A DNA stretch of 64,000 bases from Manis javanica (GCF_040802235.1 NC_133156.1:143265173-143329172); one strand, 5' to 3'. Shown: positions 53,601 through 62,937, counted from the first letter of the stretch. The notes: a model not told the origin generated them from the sequence alone. Program-made: numbers and translations.

Positions 53601-56600
53601 ATTTACATGTTCATCTTTCTCCACTAAATCATAAAGCATCTTTGGGAACAGGGACCTTATTTCATTAATCCACGAATCTCCCAGTAACTATCACAATAGG
53701 TGGCAAGGGTAGATACTAAAAATAATTTTCATTATGAATAGAGTCATCCTGTGAACATTTTTTTCCAATAATTAGAATGGATATGAGACAATACTACTGC
53801 CTTAGCAACTGCTTGTCATTTATCCATGAGACTGACAAGGTGGATATAAATGAGTATGTAGCCAAGTAACACCTTCTATGTTGACCTTGATCAGACCATG
53901 AGTAGGAGCACACTAATATCCCATTCTCACTAATCTGTGCCACCAAATACATTCCTCACATCCTCACACCATCAACCTCAACTTCTTATTTTGGCTCCCA
54001 TTTGGAACCAGCCCAAGGAGGAAGCCAACACAACACCACAGAGAACAGAGGAAACAGACAGAAACTATTTGGGTCTCTGATGACATGGTTGGGTCTCTGG
54101 ATCAAGCACCCCTGAGCTCATCCTTCCTCTGGACTGCCTCTTCCCACTGTTTCAGTCAACAGGGCTTATGCTACCTGCAGTCAAAATCATCTTGATACCC
54201 AAAGCTATTTAAAATCCCAAATGACAAGTGGTTTTGTATTACAGAATCTGAAAGCAGCATTTTTCCTTTGAAGAACAGGTTCTTTAAAGAATTGCCCCCC
54301 ACCTTTGAGTTGTACTTTTTACTGATTAGGTGGGGGTTCAGCAAACAGTGGAAACCTATGACCACCTGAGGCTCTTACAGTGAATGGCTCAAAGCTGTCC
54401 TGTTTTCATTAGTTCAGGTATTAAACATTGCAAGGTGGAACTTAAAAAAGAACATGTTCTTCTTAACTACCATTAACTTTGTGTTCTGTTTTCTTTCTAA
54501 AAATCAAGTACTTACTAATTAATTTTTTAAATAATATAACCTTTATGGCTCTGCCAATATTTTCAATATACAAAACAAAGACTTCCTTTGACATCAAAGA
54601 CATTCTGATCTTTACTATAAAAGCCAGTATATATTATACATTTGAAATCATATCGAATCACTCAGATAAATAAGCCACAACTTTATTAAAAATATATTAG
54701 CTTTACTTACTAGAAAAACTAGTGATCCATCAAGTCCTAGCATCTAAAATAAATAATAATATATATTAATTCAAGATTCAACAGGATTTTTTTATTCTAT
54801 TTATGAAAAAGGACCATTTTCCTTTCAGTATCTTCAAACATAGTCCTTTACCCAGTTTCCAATACAGTCTATCATTTTCAGAGAGTAAAAACTTCTGTTT
54901 ATAGAGGTTTTATATTTTGGGTCTCCTTTTATTCCAAATCATATTATTATAAAGTTGAAAATTTCTATTTGTGCTTAATTTTTACATTAGATATGGAGCC
55001 AGTCAAGATTTCATGACTAAAACTCTATTTTTTTGTCAACTGAAACATTAGAATACCTCAATTTAAATTGTTAAATCATTTTTTGAAAGTTCATAATTTC
55101 AGGTTAAACATACCCTACATGGAGCCTAAGGTTTGTATTAAAAGCCAGAAGACAGAAAAAGAATCATTCCTATATCATCATGTTTTTAGTATTTTCACCA
55201 CAAACAACATATCATTTAGTTTTCTCTAGAAATTAAAGTTCTATTGAAGTTTTCACTAAGTGTAACTACATAATTAGTGTATACGTCTAAATATATGTCC
55301 AACTTTAAAATATACTACAGGATCAAAATACTAGGACACTTGATAAAAAGAAGTCTTACTCTTTCCCATGTTAGCTCTTCTGCAGCTCGGTCCCATTCTA
55401 AAGCATTCCAGTTCATGTCATCTGGAAATGTAATTGTAAATTAGAGATTACTGATAGAACTTGAATTATAGGAAATAAGAACGCATTCTTTTACTTTGGT
55501 GTTTTCAAAGCTGCTGCTGAGAGGCTAAACCACACCTAAAATTTTACCATATTGAGTATCTGCTTGTTAGGCAATAAGAATACATATAACAAAAGTAAAT
55601 AAGGTGATTCTTCTAAATCACTGTAAGTGCTAGAAAGAAAATAAATAGGGTTATATGAAAGAGAAAATTCAATAGCTCTGGAATGAATCAGAAATGAATC
55701 TGGTGGATTTGTGAAAAGGAAGGAAGCCAGGGGACTAGAATTCTCTGGGTGAGGAGGAAGATGACGGGAAATACAGTGTGAAGGGCAGGCAGAGCTCAGA
55801 TCACCTAAGAGGAATGTGAAGCCTGGACTTCGTTTTGTTCTTTAAAATAATGAAAACACCACTGCAAGATTTTAAAGGCAGACAGCAGTTATGATCCCAT
55901 GTGGGTAAAAATCCAGTGGAACAAGAATAAAAGGAAGACCAGCAAGGAGTACCCGCACCAGGCCAAGGGAAGGATATGATACAGGCACTAGGGGAGCAGC
56001 TGGCTGTCTTCTCAGAGCCTTGGAACATCTGCTCGCCTCTCCATGCAAAGGCCCCTTGTTGCCATTACACAACTCACTTCTTCTCAGGTCTCAGCTCAAA
56101 TATCACTTACTCTGAGATAACCAGGGAATCTTACTTAAAATAGCTCTCTCTTCAGTCACATCCTCAGAGCAACCTGTTCAACAACATTCAACATGGTGTA
56201 CAATGGTAAATTCATTCACTTGGGCATTCCTCCTCTTTCACTAAATCAGAAATTCCATGAAGGCAGGGGCCTGCTGTCTGAGTGCCTGGCACAGGGGAAA
56301 CACTCAGATACCAGACATAGTACAGCACCTGACAGGAAAACCTGGGGGTGGGAGGAGAAAAAAAGGAGGTGGTGAGCTGCTGCTAGCTAACTAGCGGGCT
56401 CAGTCCCAGATCTTCCTTTGCATTCTGGAGTTACACTGCTAGCAAATGAGGAATTGGTTTTTTCTTTGGGTGGCATCCGGCCTGCAGGGTACACGTCAAG
56501 ATTTCTTCTTTGATATAAAGTTGCACTGACTCAATAGAAATGGCAAAGGAAAAAGGAAATCTAGCAAATTCCTTAAAAAAAAAAAAACAGCTCCATTGCA

Positions 56601-59600
56601 ACCTACAGTAATTTCTTCCTATCCACCCTGTAAAAGTCCTATGTAAAACAGTATCTTAAAACACAAAATGTGCCCCTCATAGAAAAAAATGTGTAGATCT
56701 ATATGTGAAAGTTTGTCAAAATAAGGTAAAAATAGATTAGAAAAAGAACTGCAGGCCCACTAAATTATAAAGTCCTAATCCTCCCATGGCAAGCTGGGAA
56801 TGGACTCATGGTCATGAAGGAAGGGAGAAGAGAGGCCGGCAGCCATTACCCTGGGCCCCATTGTTGGCATCTGCTGCATCCTCCCCACCAGCGTCATCTT
56901 CCTCCTCATTCTCCTCTTCCTCCTCTTCTGCCTGATCATCCTGGGCATCGGGGTGTTCCCCCACCACTGCATTCTCAGCTGGTGGGTTAGCTGCCTGGTC
57001 AGGAGCAACATTCTCAGCACCATTTCCTCCTGCTGGAGCCTAAAATGACAGACGAGCCCAGAAATTTAGCTAATTTCTCTCAGTTTTGCTGTATCTCCAA
57101 ATTGCACTCTCCTTTCCAAAAAAACAAAATTATCAAATACAAACTCCACTAAAATTTCAAAATACATCTCCCAAAGTCATCTTTTCTAAAATTATCCAAC
57201 TTATAGATCAACTTGGTATACAAGAACATGAACTCACTTCATAGTGTATATATGCATTATGATTTAGGGATTAGGATTTCACAAAGAATTATAGAAAATG
57301 GGTTCACATATCTGGCTATCTTGACTACATCATTCCATAATCCTACTTCTTTTTTCTTTTAATATTTATTTGTTTATTCATTTATTTATTTTTGTTACGA
57401 ACCAAACATCTTTAATATTTCAAGTATGTTACTGATGGGGTAACAGAAACTCCCATTCATGCCAACAAGGCAAGAATCAAGAACTCTGAAAGTTAAAGCA
57501 ATTACCTCTTTGGATACATTAAAAGCATTAAAGTATGTCAAAGTGAAGAAAAGGAGGCATTCAGCAGAGCAAAAATAGTGTCAGGCTAACTGTCTAAGAA
57601 GGTAGCAGAGAACTCCTTCTGGAATTCACCGTCCAAGAAACAGAGTTGCTTCAGCAAAAAGAGGTCCAGATATGGGTTCTGAATGATCCTTTGATTGGTC
57701 CTTACTACTAGTTAAAGGTAAGCTCAAACAAAACCAAGCTTCATATTTCTCATGACTGCAGTTGATTCTTGCAAAAAAGAGAACCTTTGGTTAATTCTCA
57801 CATGTAGGCTGAGCAGAAGGGAGCAGCAGTACTCAGCCGGTAATCCCAACCCCAAGCTGACATCTCTGCCTCCAAGCTCTGAGCTCCTCAGGTAGGACTG
57901 TTTGAAATTACTCTGCACCAGCATTTCCACAATCTGCTCTTCCTTGGTATGAATGTTGGGTTTCAGCCACTGTCCAGAAAACTCCTAGAGACGTCTGAAG
58001 ACATCTCCTGGGCCCAGCTACATCCTCATAGTGGCACTTCCTGAACTCCTGGTCTGGAAGGTGCAGAGTTGGGAGGATTCCTTCATGACACGGGTTGCAA
58101 GGTCTTCAACAGAGTCTTTATTGAGGTGATCTGGTAGAAGACCAGAAGGCTCTTGTGGACTTGGACCAAGGGAGTCGCTGGTTGATGATATCTGACTCCT
58201 CAGCTATGATCGCATTTGGTGGTGACCTTATTTAAACATTCTGGACTTCTCTATTTCTTTTGTGTCTCTGGGTACCCTTAAGTCCCCAATCTGGAACTCT
58301 GGAAAAGACTAACTCAGACTTCTAGACAGGTGCCACCTCAGAGGGTAGGGGAATTGGGGACAGGGGCAGCTCATGATGACACTCAAAGTCCCACAAGCAA
58401 CTCTGGGTAAGGGTCATAATCCTTCATTATAAGGCATCTTCTGCCTTTACTGACTGATTTCAGAGATGAAAATATATTTATTTATGTATCTGTTCGTTAA
58501 CACGCACACACCAACTAAATTTCAAACACTTGAGGAAAAGGTTTCTAATTTCTGCTCAGCAGATTAGACTGTGTATCAGCTCCCAATGCATCCTCGTCTG
58601 GCTCTTCCTGAGTTCTACTACCTACCAAATGCAAAGTTCATTAACACACTGGAATTAATGAAGAATCTAAAAGAACAACTGCATTAAATGCTTTAAAACA
58701 TGAGGCAAAATAACAAAAGTAAGAATACTAGATTAAAAACTGTGTCCTTAACAACCTAAGACAGGCATAGTCGCAGGGGGGCCATCAGGTGAGAAATTGG
58801 GGATCAACAGAGGTGAGGCTTAGAACCTCACCCCCCCTATTTTGAGAGAAATCTTCTGCATTGGTGGATGTTTTATTGCCCTTGTCTAGCTTGGATTAAC
58901 ACATAGTCTACAGGCACACACCTGATCATCTACATTTGCTCTCTTATAACACTAAACTATGTTTTCTACCTTTATCTTGCATCTACCTACCACTTCAGCA
59001 TTTTATTAAAAAAATAATAATAAAAATAGTAATAAAGGGAGAAATGTGGGATTCACATATAAATCAAGCATAAAAATCAAACAAATATTCATATTTGACC
59101 TGATTGTTTATAGTTCATAATGAGTGATCAAAAACGAAAGTTTTTGTGATGACTGACTGCCCTTGTACTGTTCACCATGTAAGAACTTATTCACTATGTA
59201 AGAATTTGTTCATGTAAGAACTTGTTCGTCATGCTTCAGAAGATTGGAGACTGACGAGAATTAGGCTGGGGGTGGATTAATGATTGTGCATTGAGCATTG
59301 ACTTCCCTATACAGAATTTTATTGTTAACAACCATTTGATCAATAAATATGAGAGACGCCCTCTCAAAAAAAAAAAAAAAAACGGTGTCCTTCCTTCCTT
59401 TATAGTCTCATTTTTTATAATATGTGTGGTTTTCAAAAGATCAGTTGCACTCTTAATGCAGTAGAAGACAAGTTATGGCAGAACTTGATGAAATCAAACT
59501 ACACACTGGCAAAAGCAGATCCTTATATGAAAGATTATTTATTATTTTGAGTATCTAACAGTCAATTTTTCATAATAAAATTTTATGAAGTGCAAACTGT

Positions 59601-62600
59601 TTTCATATATAAGTAGCTAATTTTTTGACACTTTCCTTCCCATAATTTCACAGCAAGATGCTAATAATAATTTCTCATCTCCTCCTCCTCCTGATGCCTC
59701 TAGCAATGCTCTTGCATCTAAGCAAGTCATCTCATAAAGCAAAAGTAAAATTGCACAAGACAGTTATCAACACAGTGTTGCAATTTTTCTACTTTTGGTA
59801 ATGTTCCTACTGGGTGCAGCCAAGGCGAGGCATTGACATATGAAGAACCCAAAGGGAAAAGAGGGGAATCAGCCTCCTTACTGTCATGCAGCACATCAGA
59901 GGCACATCCAGGAAGTCTTGTATCTTAACCTCCAGGCCAGTGTAGCAGCACTCTGGTGCACCCCTAATATTGTTCCAATCTCACCAGACAACCAAAGGGC
60001 AAAGTAACAGGAGCCTTCTTTTGCTTTTACACATCTCCCTTAATCTTCTCCCAAACGTTTTCACTGTCTAGCATTGCCATGAGTGACACGGGAGTCAGAG
60101 GTTTGGGTCTTAAAGGGCGACAATAATTCTCATGTGCTATCCGAATAAAATCAGTTCAGGGGTGGAGGGAGTCACCTCATTTTGGTGGTGTCCAGCAGCA
60201 TTGAAGGGCGGGGCAGCATGCTCCAGCCAAACAGGCGCTCCCCCATGGACTATCTGCTCTCGCAGCCACACCAGGCTGATGAATGCACACAGTGTGCATG
60301 TCACCACAAAACAACCCTGCAGACAGTCTGCCAATAAATTGTCCCTATTAAAAAGAAATTACATAGAATTACTCCAAAGAACACTTAAGATTAAGAAATC
60401 AAAGGTAACAACATTTCATGTTACATTAAAATTTCAGAAAGAATAGCTAGAAAGGCTTTGGGTGAAAATTAGTTTCTCAAAAAGCAACTATAATTATTTC
60501 TGAGAAATTCATTCTATTTATGTGAAATTCTATCCTATAAGCTGGCTAAGTGTTTCTACTCATATACTTGCATTATATCTATTTATAATATAGTGAACAA
60601 AGAACAACATCAGAAGTACATAGAAATTAGCTATCCAGCCTTTCTTTGAACATGGCTTAGAAACAGGAAAGTGGCAGGCAAAAAACTGGACAAAGGCCAG
60701 GTACATATGTAATTTACTGAAGGTGAACAACTCTGTCAGACCCTGGCTAGGAATCTCCTTATCCTTATTTTATATACAAGTTTAACAAACTTGGTTGGCT
60801 GATACCTAAGCCCAAGCAAATGAACAGAATCAGCAAGTCAGAAAAGTGGAGAAGCACCTCCAGGAAGGCCCAACAACGTAAACGAAGGCTGAGACTGAAA
60901 TCAGTGTGCACTATGTACAACAAAGAAGTCTGTAATACACTTTAGAAATCTGTCACTTAGGAAACAGATTAAATTTTGATGCTAACTACAAACCTACCAA
61001 AAATGTATTATTAGTTCCTCAACAAATTAGTTCCTCAAGCAAATAAAGTATGCTTTCTTTATAATTATATGTGAAAATACATTTAAGTAGTTTAACACTG
61101 AAAACCTTTGTTCTTTGCCTCTCTGAAGTGTCTTAACCTTTCCCAGCCTATGTCTGATCTCAGAATAATTCCATAACTCAAGAATCTTGATAGCCTCTGG
61201 AGAAACCGCTCTCATATGGAACTCAAGTCACCTTTTCTAGACAACTGAGATACTGACCAGTCGCCACACTTAACTCTCACTACTGCAGAGGTATACAGAA
61301 TCTTCGCCTTGAACTAAATGGAACAAGACTGCGCTGTAGAAATGGTTCTTTTACTAGTTTACGGACTTTCAAATGTAACTACCATCACTCTTAGCAGTCA
61401 CTTCTTGTTTTTCTGACTTCCCCTGCTACTTCGAATATTCACCTTTTTTTCATGTACAATTCTGAAATGAAAACCAAAGGTTAATTATATATGTCATATA
61501 CAGCAAGACGTAATGAATGTCTGCTGAGACACTTAAGACTGATTATTCCTGCTACTACATTAAGACTGTGTTCTGGATAGATGAGATGAAAATCTGATGT
61601 CCAGAAATAGGGATGTTGCTCTATTTGTTTCTACCGCACCACTTCAGAGAAACTATGTATTTTTTTATACAAAGGGTTATATCTTCTTACACAATTCCCA
61701 AATTTTCAAGTGTGTCAAATTACTGGTTCTTCTTTTTGTCATTGTCACAGCCATTTAGTGTCCTATTTCCAAGGCCGTTGTCTACTGCTAAATATTCAAA
61801 ACTGTTCTTCAATAATGAAAACAAAAACAATTTTAATGTAAATAAGGTTTAAGTTTTAGAAGTTTTTATCTATTGCCTATACTGCCAAAGAAACAGACAA
61901 GTTGAATAACTTGCCTATTCTATATGAAAAAGTTATGACCAACAAGTAGGAAAACCAAATCGCAGACATGTCTAATGTTTCTAAGTTATTTTCAACCATG
62001 ATTAAAAATGATGCAGACACAAGAGACTTAGAAGACCTCCTTCTTAATTCCTTTTCTATCTTTTGCCATTTAGCTTATTTTTATGGTAATATACTCTGCT
62101 TCTATTCCATAAAAAGTCTCACATTATTCTTTGCCTTTACTGACACAGGGATCAGAAACCTAAGGACAGGTGGGTACAAAATATTTAGCAAATATATGTG
62201 CAATCTTTTGCAGGTTTAACAGTCTAATGATCTTGATATAGTTAATTACTTATAGCATTTCTAATTCTGACATCAGTGATAAATAAAACACATGTATCTT
62301 TCACAGGAGAACAATTACGGTGAACAAGTTTTTAGAGTACATACACCAATAAACATGGGAAACATTTTAAAAATAAATTTGAATTCAAATGTCTATATTG
62401 TTAAACACACAAGTTTAAAAGACCTCTCAGCATATGAACATAATAGCACATGCAGCCTGTTTAATAAGCTGTCTCTCCATTTCAAAATAATGTTACATCC
62501 TTCAGTTACATCCTTTAAGATGGGTATGTTTTAAAACGAACATCATTTATATACGTCAGCTACTTCTACTATAGCTATCACTGTTAGAATTAAGACTAAG

Positions 62601-62790
62601 TTACTATTTGTCCTCCAAACAGGACTTTCCGAATTATAACAAAAATAAGTATGTGAAAGCAAAAATGAACACCAGCTATGTTGTGCAGCCTTGCACTATA
62701 GAAGATTTAATACTCACGTGGACAGCATGTCCAGTGGCAGTGTCAGTAGTGAGCTCACAGAGCCAGTAAACAAGCACTTGTAGATGCGGC
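23555..62790 (-). CDS. MARCHF6: MARCHF6 (TEB4/Doa10) E3 ubiquitin ligase, residues about 112-910
   Basis: Twenty-two minus-strand exons join into 2399 nt of open frame ending in TAA at 23557-23555, with GT..AG at every junction. Recognisable blocks in order are: [10 protein letters not shown] membrane region, acidic linker, [20 protein letters not shown], the TD domain with [15 protein letters not shown], several hydrophobic helices, and the C-terminal element [19 protein letters not shown]. Counting back from a 910-residue family length puts the first complete residue at 112, so the RING-CH domain and first membrane helices lie right of 64000. MARCHF6 resides in the ER and nuclear envelope and ubiquitinates ERAD substrates, including squalene monooxygenase and HMG-CoA reductase. 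No frameshift or stop is visible in the joined exons, so the gene looks functional. Residue numbers below assume the human length. Confidence 0.97.
23646..26480 (-). other. MARCHF6 last intron
   Basis: This intron is GC-richer than its neighbours between about 23800 and 25600. That part looks like old interspersed repeat (purine-rich stretches such as AGTGGATGACAAAGGTGATG). No exon or RNA gene is visible. Confidence 0.5.
26481..26616 (-). CDS. MARCHF6: MARCHF6 exon, residues ~836-880
   Basis: Encodes [20 protein letters not shown], then [20 protein letters not shown] and HIKND, the last membrane helix and the start of the cytosolic tail. Acceptor TTTTACAG, donor GTAAGT. Confidence 0.95.
27613..27745 (-). 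CDS. MARCHF6: MARCHF6 exon, residues ~792-835
   Basis: Encodes [20 protein letters not shown], then [20 protein letters not shown] and VPLL. It is a membrane helix near the C-terminus. Acceptor GTTTCAG, donor GTGGGT. Confidence 0.95.
29671..29760 (-). CDS. MARCHF6: MARCHF6 exon, residues ~762-791
   Basis: Encodes [20 protein letters not shown] then [10 protein letters not shown]. Acceptor TATCCTAG, donor GTAAGC. The intron to its right carries a 2.9-kb L1. Confidence 0.95.
30262..33115 (-). mobile_element. 5'-truncated L1, sense to MARCHF6
   Basis: The minus strand carries degenerate ORF2 reverse transcriptase (for example [20 protein letters not shown] followed by [12 protein letters not shown] near 31990-32100) and the C-terminal ORF2 region (near 30560-30720). 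The catalytic FADD motif expected around 31760-31790 is not readable. The element ends near 33115, where its match to L1 stops, so the 5' part is missing. Stops and frameshifts make it inactive. It lies in the 4.4-kb intron between the exons at 29671-29760 and 34123-34257. Confidence 0.9.
34123..34257 (-). CDS. MARCHF6: MARCHF6 exon, residues ~717-761
   Basis: Encodes [20 protein letters not shown], then [20 protein letters not shown] and FYPWQ. The long hydrophobic run is one or two membrane helices. Acceptor CCTGATAG, donor GTAAGT. Confidence 0.96.
34918..35099 (-). CDS. MARCHF6: MARCHF6 exon, residues ~656-716
   Basis: Encodes [20 protein letters not shown], then [20 protein letters not shown], then [20 protein letters not shown] and M. 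Acceptor TATTTTCAG, donor GTAGGT. Confidence 0.96.
35945..36135 (+). repeat. MIR element
   Basis: The order is MIR-like: GAGTATCTTCTATACATAAT, then TCTTCCAACAACCCCC, ATCTCAGAGATTAAGAAACC, CCAAGGTCACACAAAG and a terminal ...CACACAGCCTCC. It is diverged from consensus. Confidence 0.75.
37924..37993 (-). CDS. MARCHF6: MARCHF6 exon, residues ~633-655
   Basis: Encodes [20 protein letters not shown] then TLP, a membrane helix. Acceptor CTTACAG, donor GTATGA. Confidence 0.95.
38545..38690 (-). mobile_element. L1 3'-end fragment
   Basis: TTCCAGGTTTATTGAGGTAT, then TGATTTGATATACCTGGACA and GGTAATTAACACATCTATCA match the antisense 3'UTR of L1MA/L1MB-type elements. It sits in the intron between MARCHF6 exons 37924-37993 and 39862-40066. 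Confidence 0.7.
38720..39020. other. GC-rich unassigned block
   Basis: About 300 bp is clearly GC-richer than the surrounding intron, with repeated CTCTCTCACAGCTCCTC-type tracts. It directly follows the L1 fragment. I see no splice-supported exon. It may be part of an unrecognised LTR or retroposon. Confidence 0.35.
39862..40066 (-). CDS. MARCHF6: MARCHF6 exon, Asn/Gln-rich loop (~564-632)
   Basis: Encodes [20 protein letters not shown], then [20 protein letters not shown], then [20 protein letters not shown] and RPLNFPLR. It is a polar, Asn/Gln-rich soluble loop. Acceptor TTTACACAG, donor GTAGGT. Confidence 0.95.
41048..41185 (-). CDS. MARCHF6: MARCHF6 exon, residues ~518-563
   Basis: Encodes [20 protein letters not shown] then [20 protein letters not shown] and TAGYLL. 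Acceptor TTGTCTTAG, donor GTAAGT. The split Ser and Leu codons at either end fit the flanking exons. Confidence 0.95.
41740..42600 (+). mobile_element. L2 LINE fragment
   Basis: Contains the typical L2 3'-half order: GTGCTCCTCATTACATCTA, CACTCCTCTGCTCAAACCCT, AGTTAAAGTCAAGGTGCTTG, a Cys/Pro-rich region, CTACAAGGGCAGAGATTTTT and a terminal GTATCTGGCATATACAGGGC. It is ancient and non-functional, and lies in the MARCHF6 intron between 41185 and 43691. Confidence 0.75.
43025..43143 (+). repeat. Local direct repeat, copy A
   Basis: This 119-bp block begins CCCAGACATCATCACGTAGA and ends GTTGGATTAG. It is matched by copy B at 44440-44557 with about four differences (two or three substitutions and a 1-bp indel), about 97% identity. 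It lies left of MARCHF6 exon 43691-43791. Confidence 0.95.
43691..43791 (-). CDS. MARCHF6: MARCHF6 exon, TD domain part 3 (~485-517)
   Basis: Encodes [20 protein letters not shown] then [13 protein letters not shown] with a split Ser codon. Acceptor CTTCCTGCAG, donor GTAAGT. At 101 nt it is not a multiple of three, so its loss would shift the frame. It is flanked on both sides by copies of a near-identical direct repeat. Confidence 0.95.
44440..44557 (+). repeat. Local direct repeat, copy B
   Basis: This 118-bp block begins CCCAGACATCATCATGTAGA and ends GTTGGATTAG. It is in the same orientation as copy A, 1415 bp away, on the other side of exon 43691-43791. No poly(A) tail or obvious target-site duplication flanks it. 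Confidence 0.95.
44600..44719 (-). CDS. MARCHF6: MARCHF6 exon, TD domain part 2 (~445-484)
   Basis: Encodes [20 protein letters not shown] then [20 protein letters not shown]. The GVL-F-R-NDP-F-P pattern is the TD-domain signature shared with yeast Doa10. Donor GTAAGA. One copy of a local 119-bp repeat ends 43 bp from this exon's donor side (44440-44557). Confidence 0.96.
46477..46611 (-). CDS. MARCHF6: MARCHF6 exon, TD domain part 1 (~400-444)
   Basis: Encodes [20 protein letters not shown] then [20 protein letters not shown] and [21 protein letters not shown] begins the TEB4-Doa10 (TD) domain, the most conserved membrane part of the family. Acceptor TTGATTCAG, donor GTAAGT. Confidence 0.96.
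47375..47449 (-). CDS. MARCHF6: MARCHF6 exon, residues ~375-399
   Basis: Encodes [20 protein letters not shown] then DICSL, a membrane helix containing a buried Glu. The acceptor is TACTTAAG and the donor GTGAGT. Confidence 0.95.
47529..47597 (-). CDS. MARCHF6: MARCHF6 exon, residues ~352-374
   Basis: Encodes [20 protein letters not shown] then VVK. A basic loop (KFHRSRR) leads into a helix. The acceptor is GCTGTAG and the donor GTAATT. Only an 79-bp intron separates it from the next exon. Confidence 0.95.
47849..47929 (-). CDS. MARCHF6: MARCHF6 exon, residues ~325-351
   Basis: Encodes [20 protein letters not shown] then ITLIICH, a membrane helix. The acceptor is TATTTCCAG. The donor GTATCC is weak (no G at +5); the exon end is fixed because the next exon continues in frame with GLATLVKF. 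Confidence 0.94.
48000..52586 (-). other. MARCHF6 introns, mostly unique AT-rich sequence
   Basis: Apart from the exon at 49189-49247, this stretch shows no recognisable gene or clear repeat. It is AT-rich intron. Confidence 0.5.
49189..49247 (-). CDS. MARCHF6: MARCHF6 exon, residues ~305-324
   Basis: Encodes [20 protein letters not shown] after a split Ala codon. The acceptor is CTTTTAG and the donor GTGAGT. Confidence 0.95.
52587..52638 (-). CDS. MARCHF6: MARCHF6 exon, residues ~288-304
   Basis: Encodes [17 protein letters not shown], a hydrophobic membrane helix. The acceptor is TTCCTTTAG and the donor GTAAGT. Confidence 0.95.
53020..53710 (+). mobile_element. L2 LINE fragment
   Basis: Pyrimidine-rich L2-like order: TGCTCCATGCCGACACTCAC, TTGTACCCTATGCACACC, then AACAGGGACCTTATTTCATT and a final CCAGTAACTATCACAATAGG. 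It is diverged and has no ORF. It lies in the MARCHF6 intron between 52638 and 54711. Confidence 0.6.
54711..54743 (-). CDS. MARCHF6: MARCHF6 33-nt microexon, residues ~277-287
   Basis: Only 33 nt, encoding [11 protein letters not shown]. The acceptor is ATTTTAG and the donor GTAAGT. Both flanking junctions are in phase 0, so skipping it would delete 11 residues without a frameshift. Confidence 0.93.
55360..55421 (-). CDS. MARCHF6: MARCHF6 exon, residues ~256-276
   Basis: Encodes the conserved segment [20 protein letters not shown] ending in R, just after the acidic loop. The acceptor is TTTCCAG and the donor GTAAGA. Confidence 0.96.
56030..56330 (+). mobile_element. L2 3'-end fragment
   Basis: CTTCTTCTCAGGTCTCAGCT, CAAATATCACTTACTCTGAG, ATTCCATGAAGGCAGGGGCC and GTGCCTGGCACAGGGGAAAC follow L2 3'-end order. 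It is diverged, in the intron between 55421 and 56850. Confidence 0.65.
56850..57039 (-). CDS. MARCHF6: MARCHF6 exon, acidic linker (~193-255)
   Basis: Encodes a low-complexity, strongly acidic segment: [20 protein letters not shown], then [15 protein letters not shown], a run of Glu/Asp ([17 protein letters not shown]) and ADANNGAQ. In the family this is a disordered, non-membrane loop. The codon run of GAG/GAA and GAT gives the plus strand its CCTCCTC-rich look near 56900. Donor: GTAATG. Confidence 0.94.
57360..58420 (-). pseudogene. SCAN-domain processed pseudogene
   Basis: The minus strand reads a broken SCAN-domain coding region: [15 protein letters not shown], then (after stops and a frameshift) a segment like [20 protein letters not shown] and LVQ, typical of SCAN box helices (QWLRPEVHTKEQI-type). 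Further left is a 3'UTR-like stretch ending with an ATTAAA signal (about 57411-57416) just before an A-rich tail (57355-57402 on the minus strand). There are no introns, so it looks retroposed. No zinc-finger (C2H2) array is present, suggesting a SCAN-only or C-terminally truncated parent. The parent gene is not identified. It lies in the MARCHF6 intron between 57039 and 60176. Confidence 0.7.
58735..59392 (+). mobile_element. Young poly(A) retroposon with target-site duplication
   Basis: About 630 bp (58750-59382) ends in ACGCCCTCTC plus a 17-nt pure A tail (59366-59382), with AATAAA 20 bp before the tail. It is flanked by a 15-bp duplication, AAAAACTGTGTCCTT (58735-58749) and AAAAACGGTGTCCTT (59378-59392), with one mismatch. 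This is the hallmark of L1-mediated insertion. A purine-rich AATAATAATAAAAATAG tract lies at about 59012. It may be a 5'-truncated L1 3' end or a non-autonomous element. It looks lineage-specific, as I do not recognise it from primates, rodents, ruminants or carnivores. Confidence 0.8.
60176..60344 (-). CDS. MARCHF6: MARCHF6 exon, residues ~136-192
   Basis: Encodes [20 protein letters not shown] then [20 protein letters not shown] and ends HHQNE. The [17 protein letters not shown] stretch is a transmembrane helix. The acceptor is TTAATAG. The donor GTGACT lacks the usual G at +5, so it scores as weak by eye. Confidence 0.95.
62718..62790 (-). CDS. MARCHF6: MARCHF6 exon, residues ~112-135
   Basis: This is the first MARCHF6 exon in the window. 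It encodes [20 protein letters not shown] then MLST, part of an early membrane region. It enters in phase 1 (two bases complete a Cys codon), with acceptor TTTTGCTAG and donor GTGAGT. Confidence 0.95.
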
Positions 62791-62937
62791 CTAGCAAAAA
62801 AGGGCAAGATGGAGTACAGTGACAACTCTCATAGTGAACCTCACAGTCAATTAAACAAGAAAAGTGGGGCACCATGAATACCACCGAAACATGTACTTTT
62901 TGCAAGGCTGAGTCTCAAAATACTAAATTTTGTTTTG

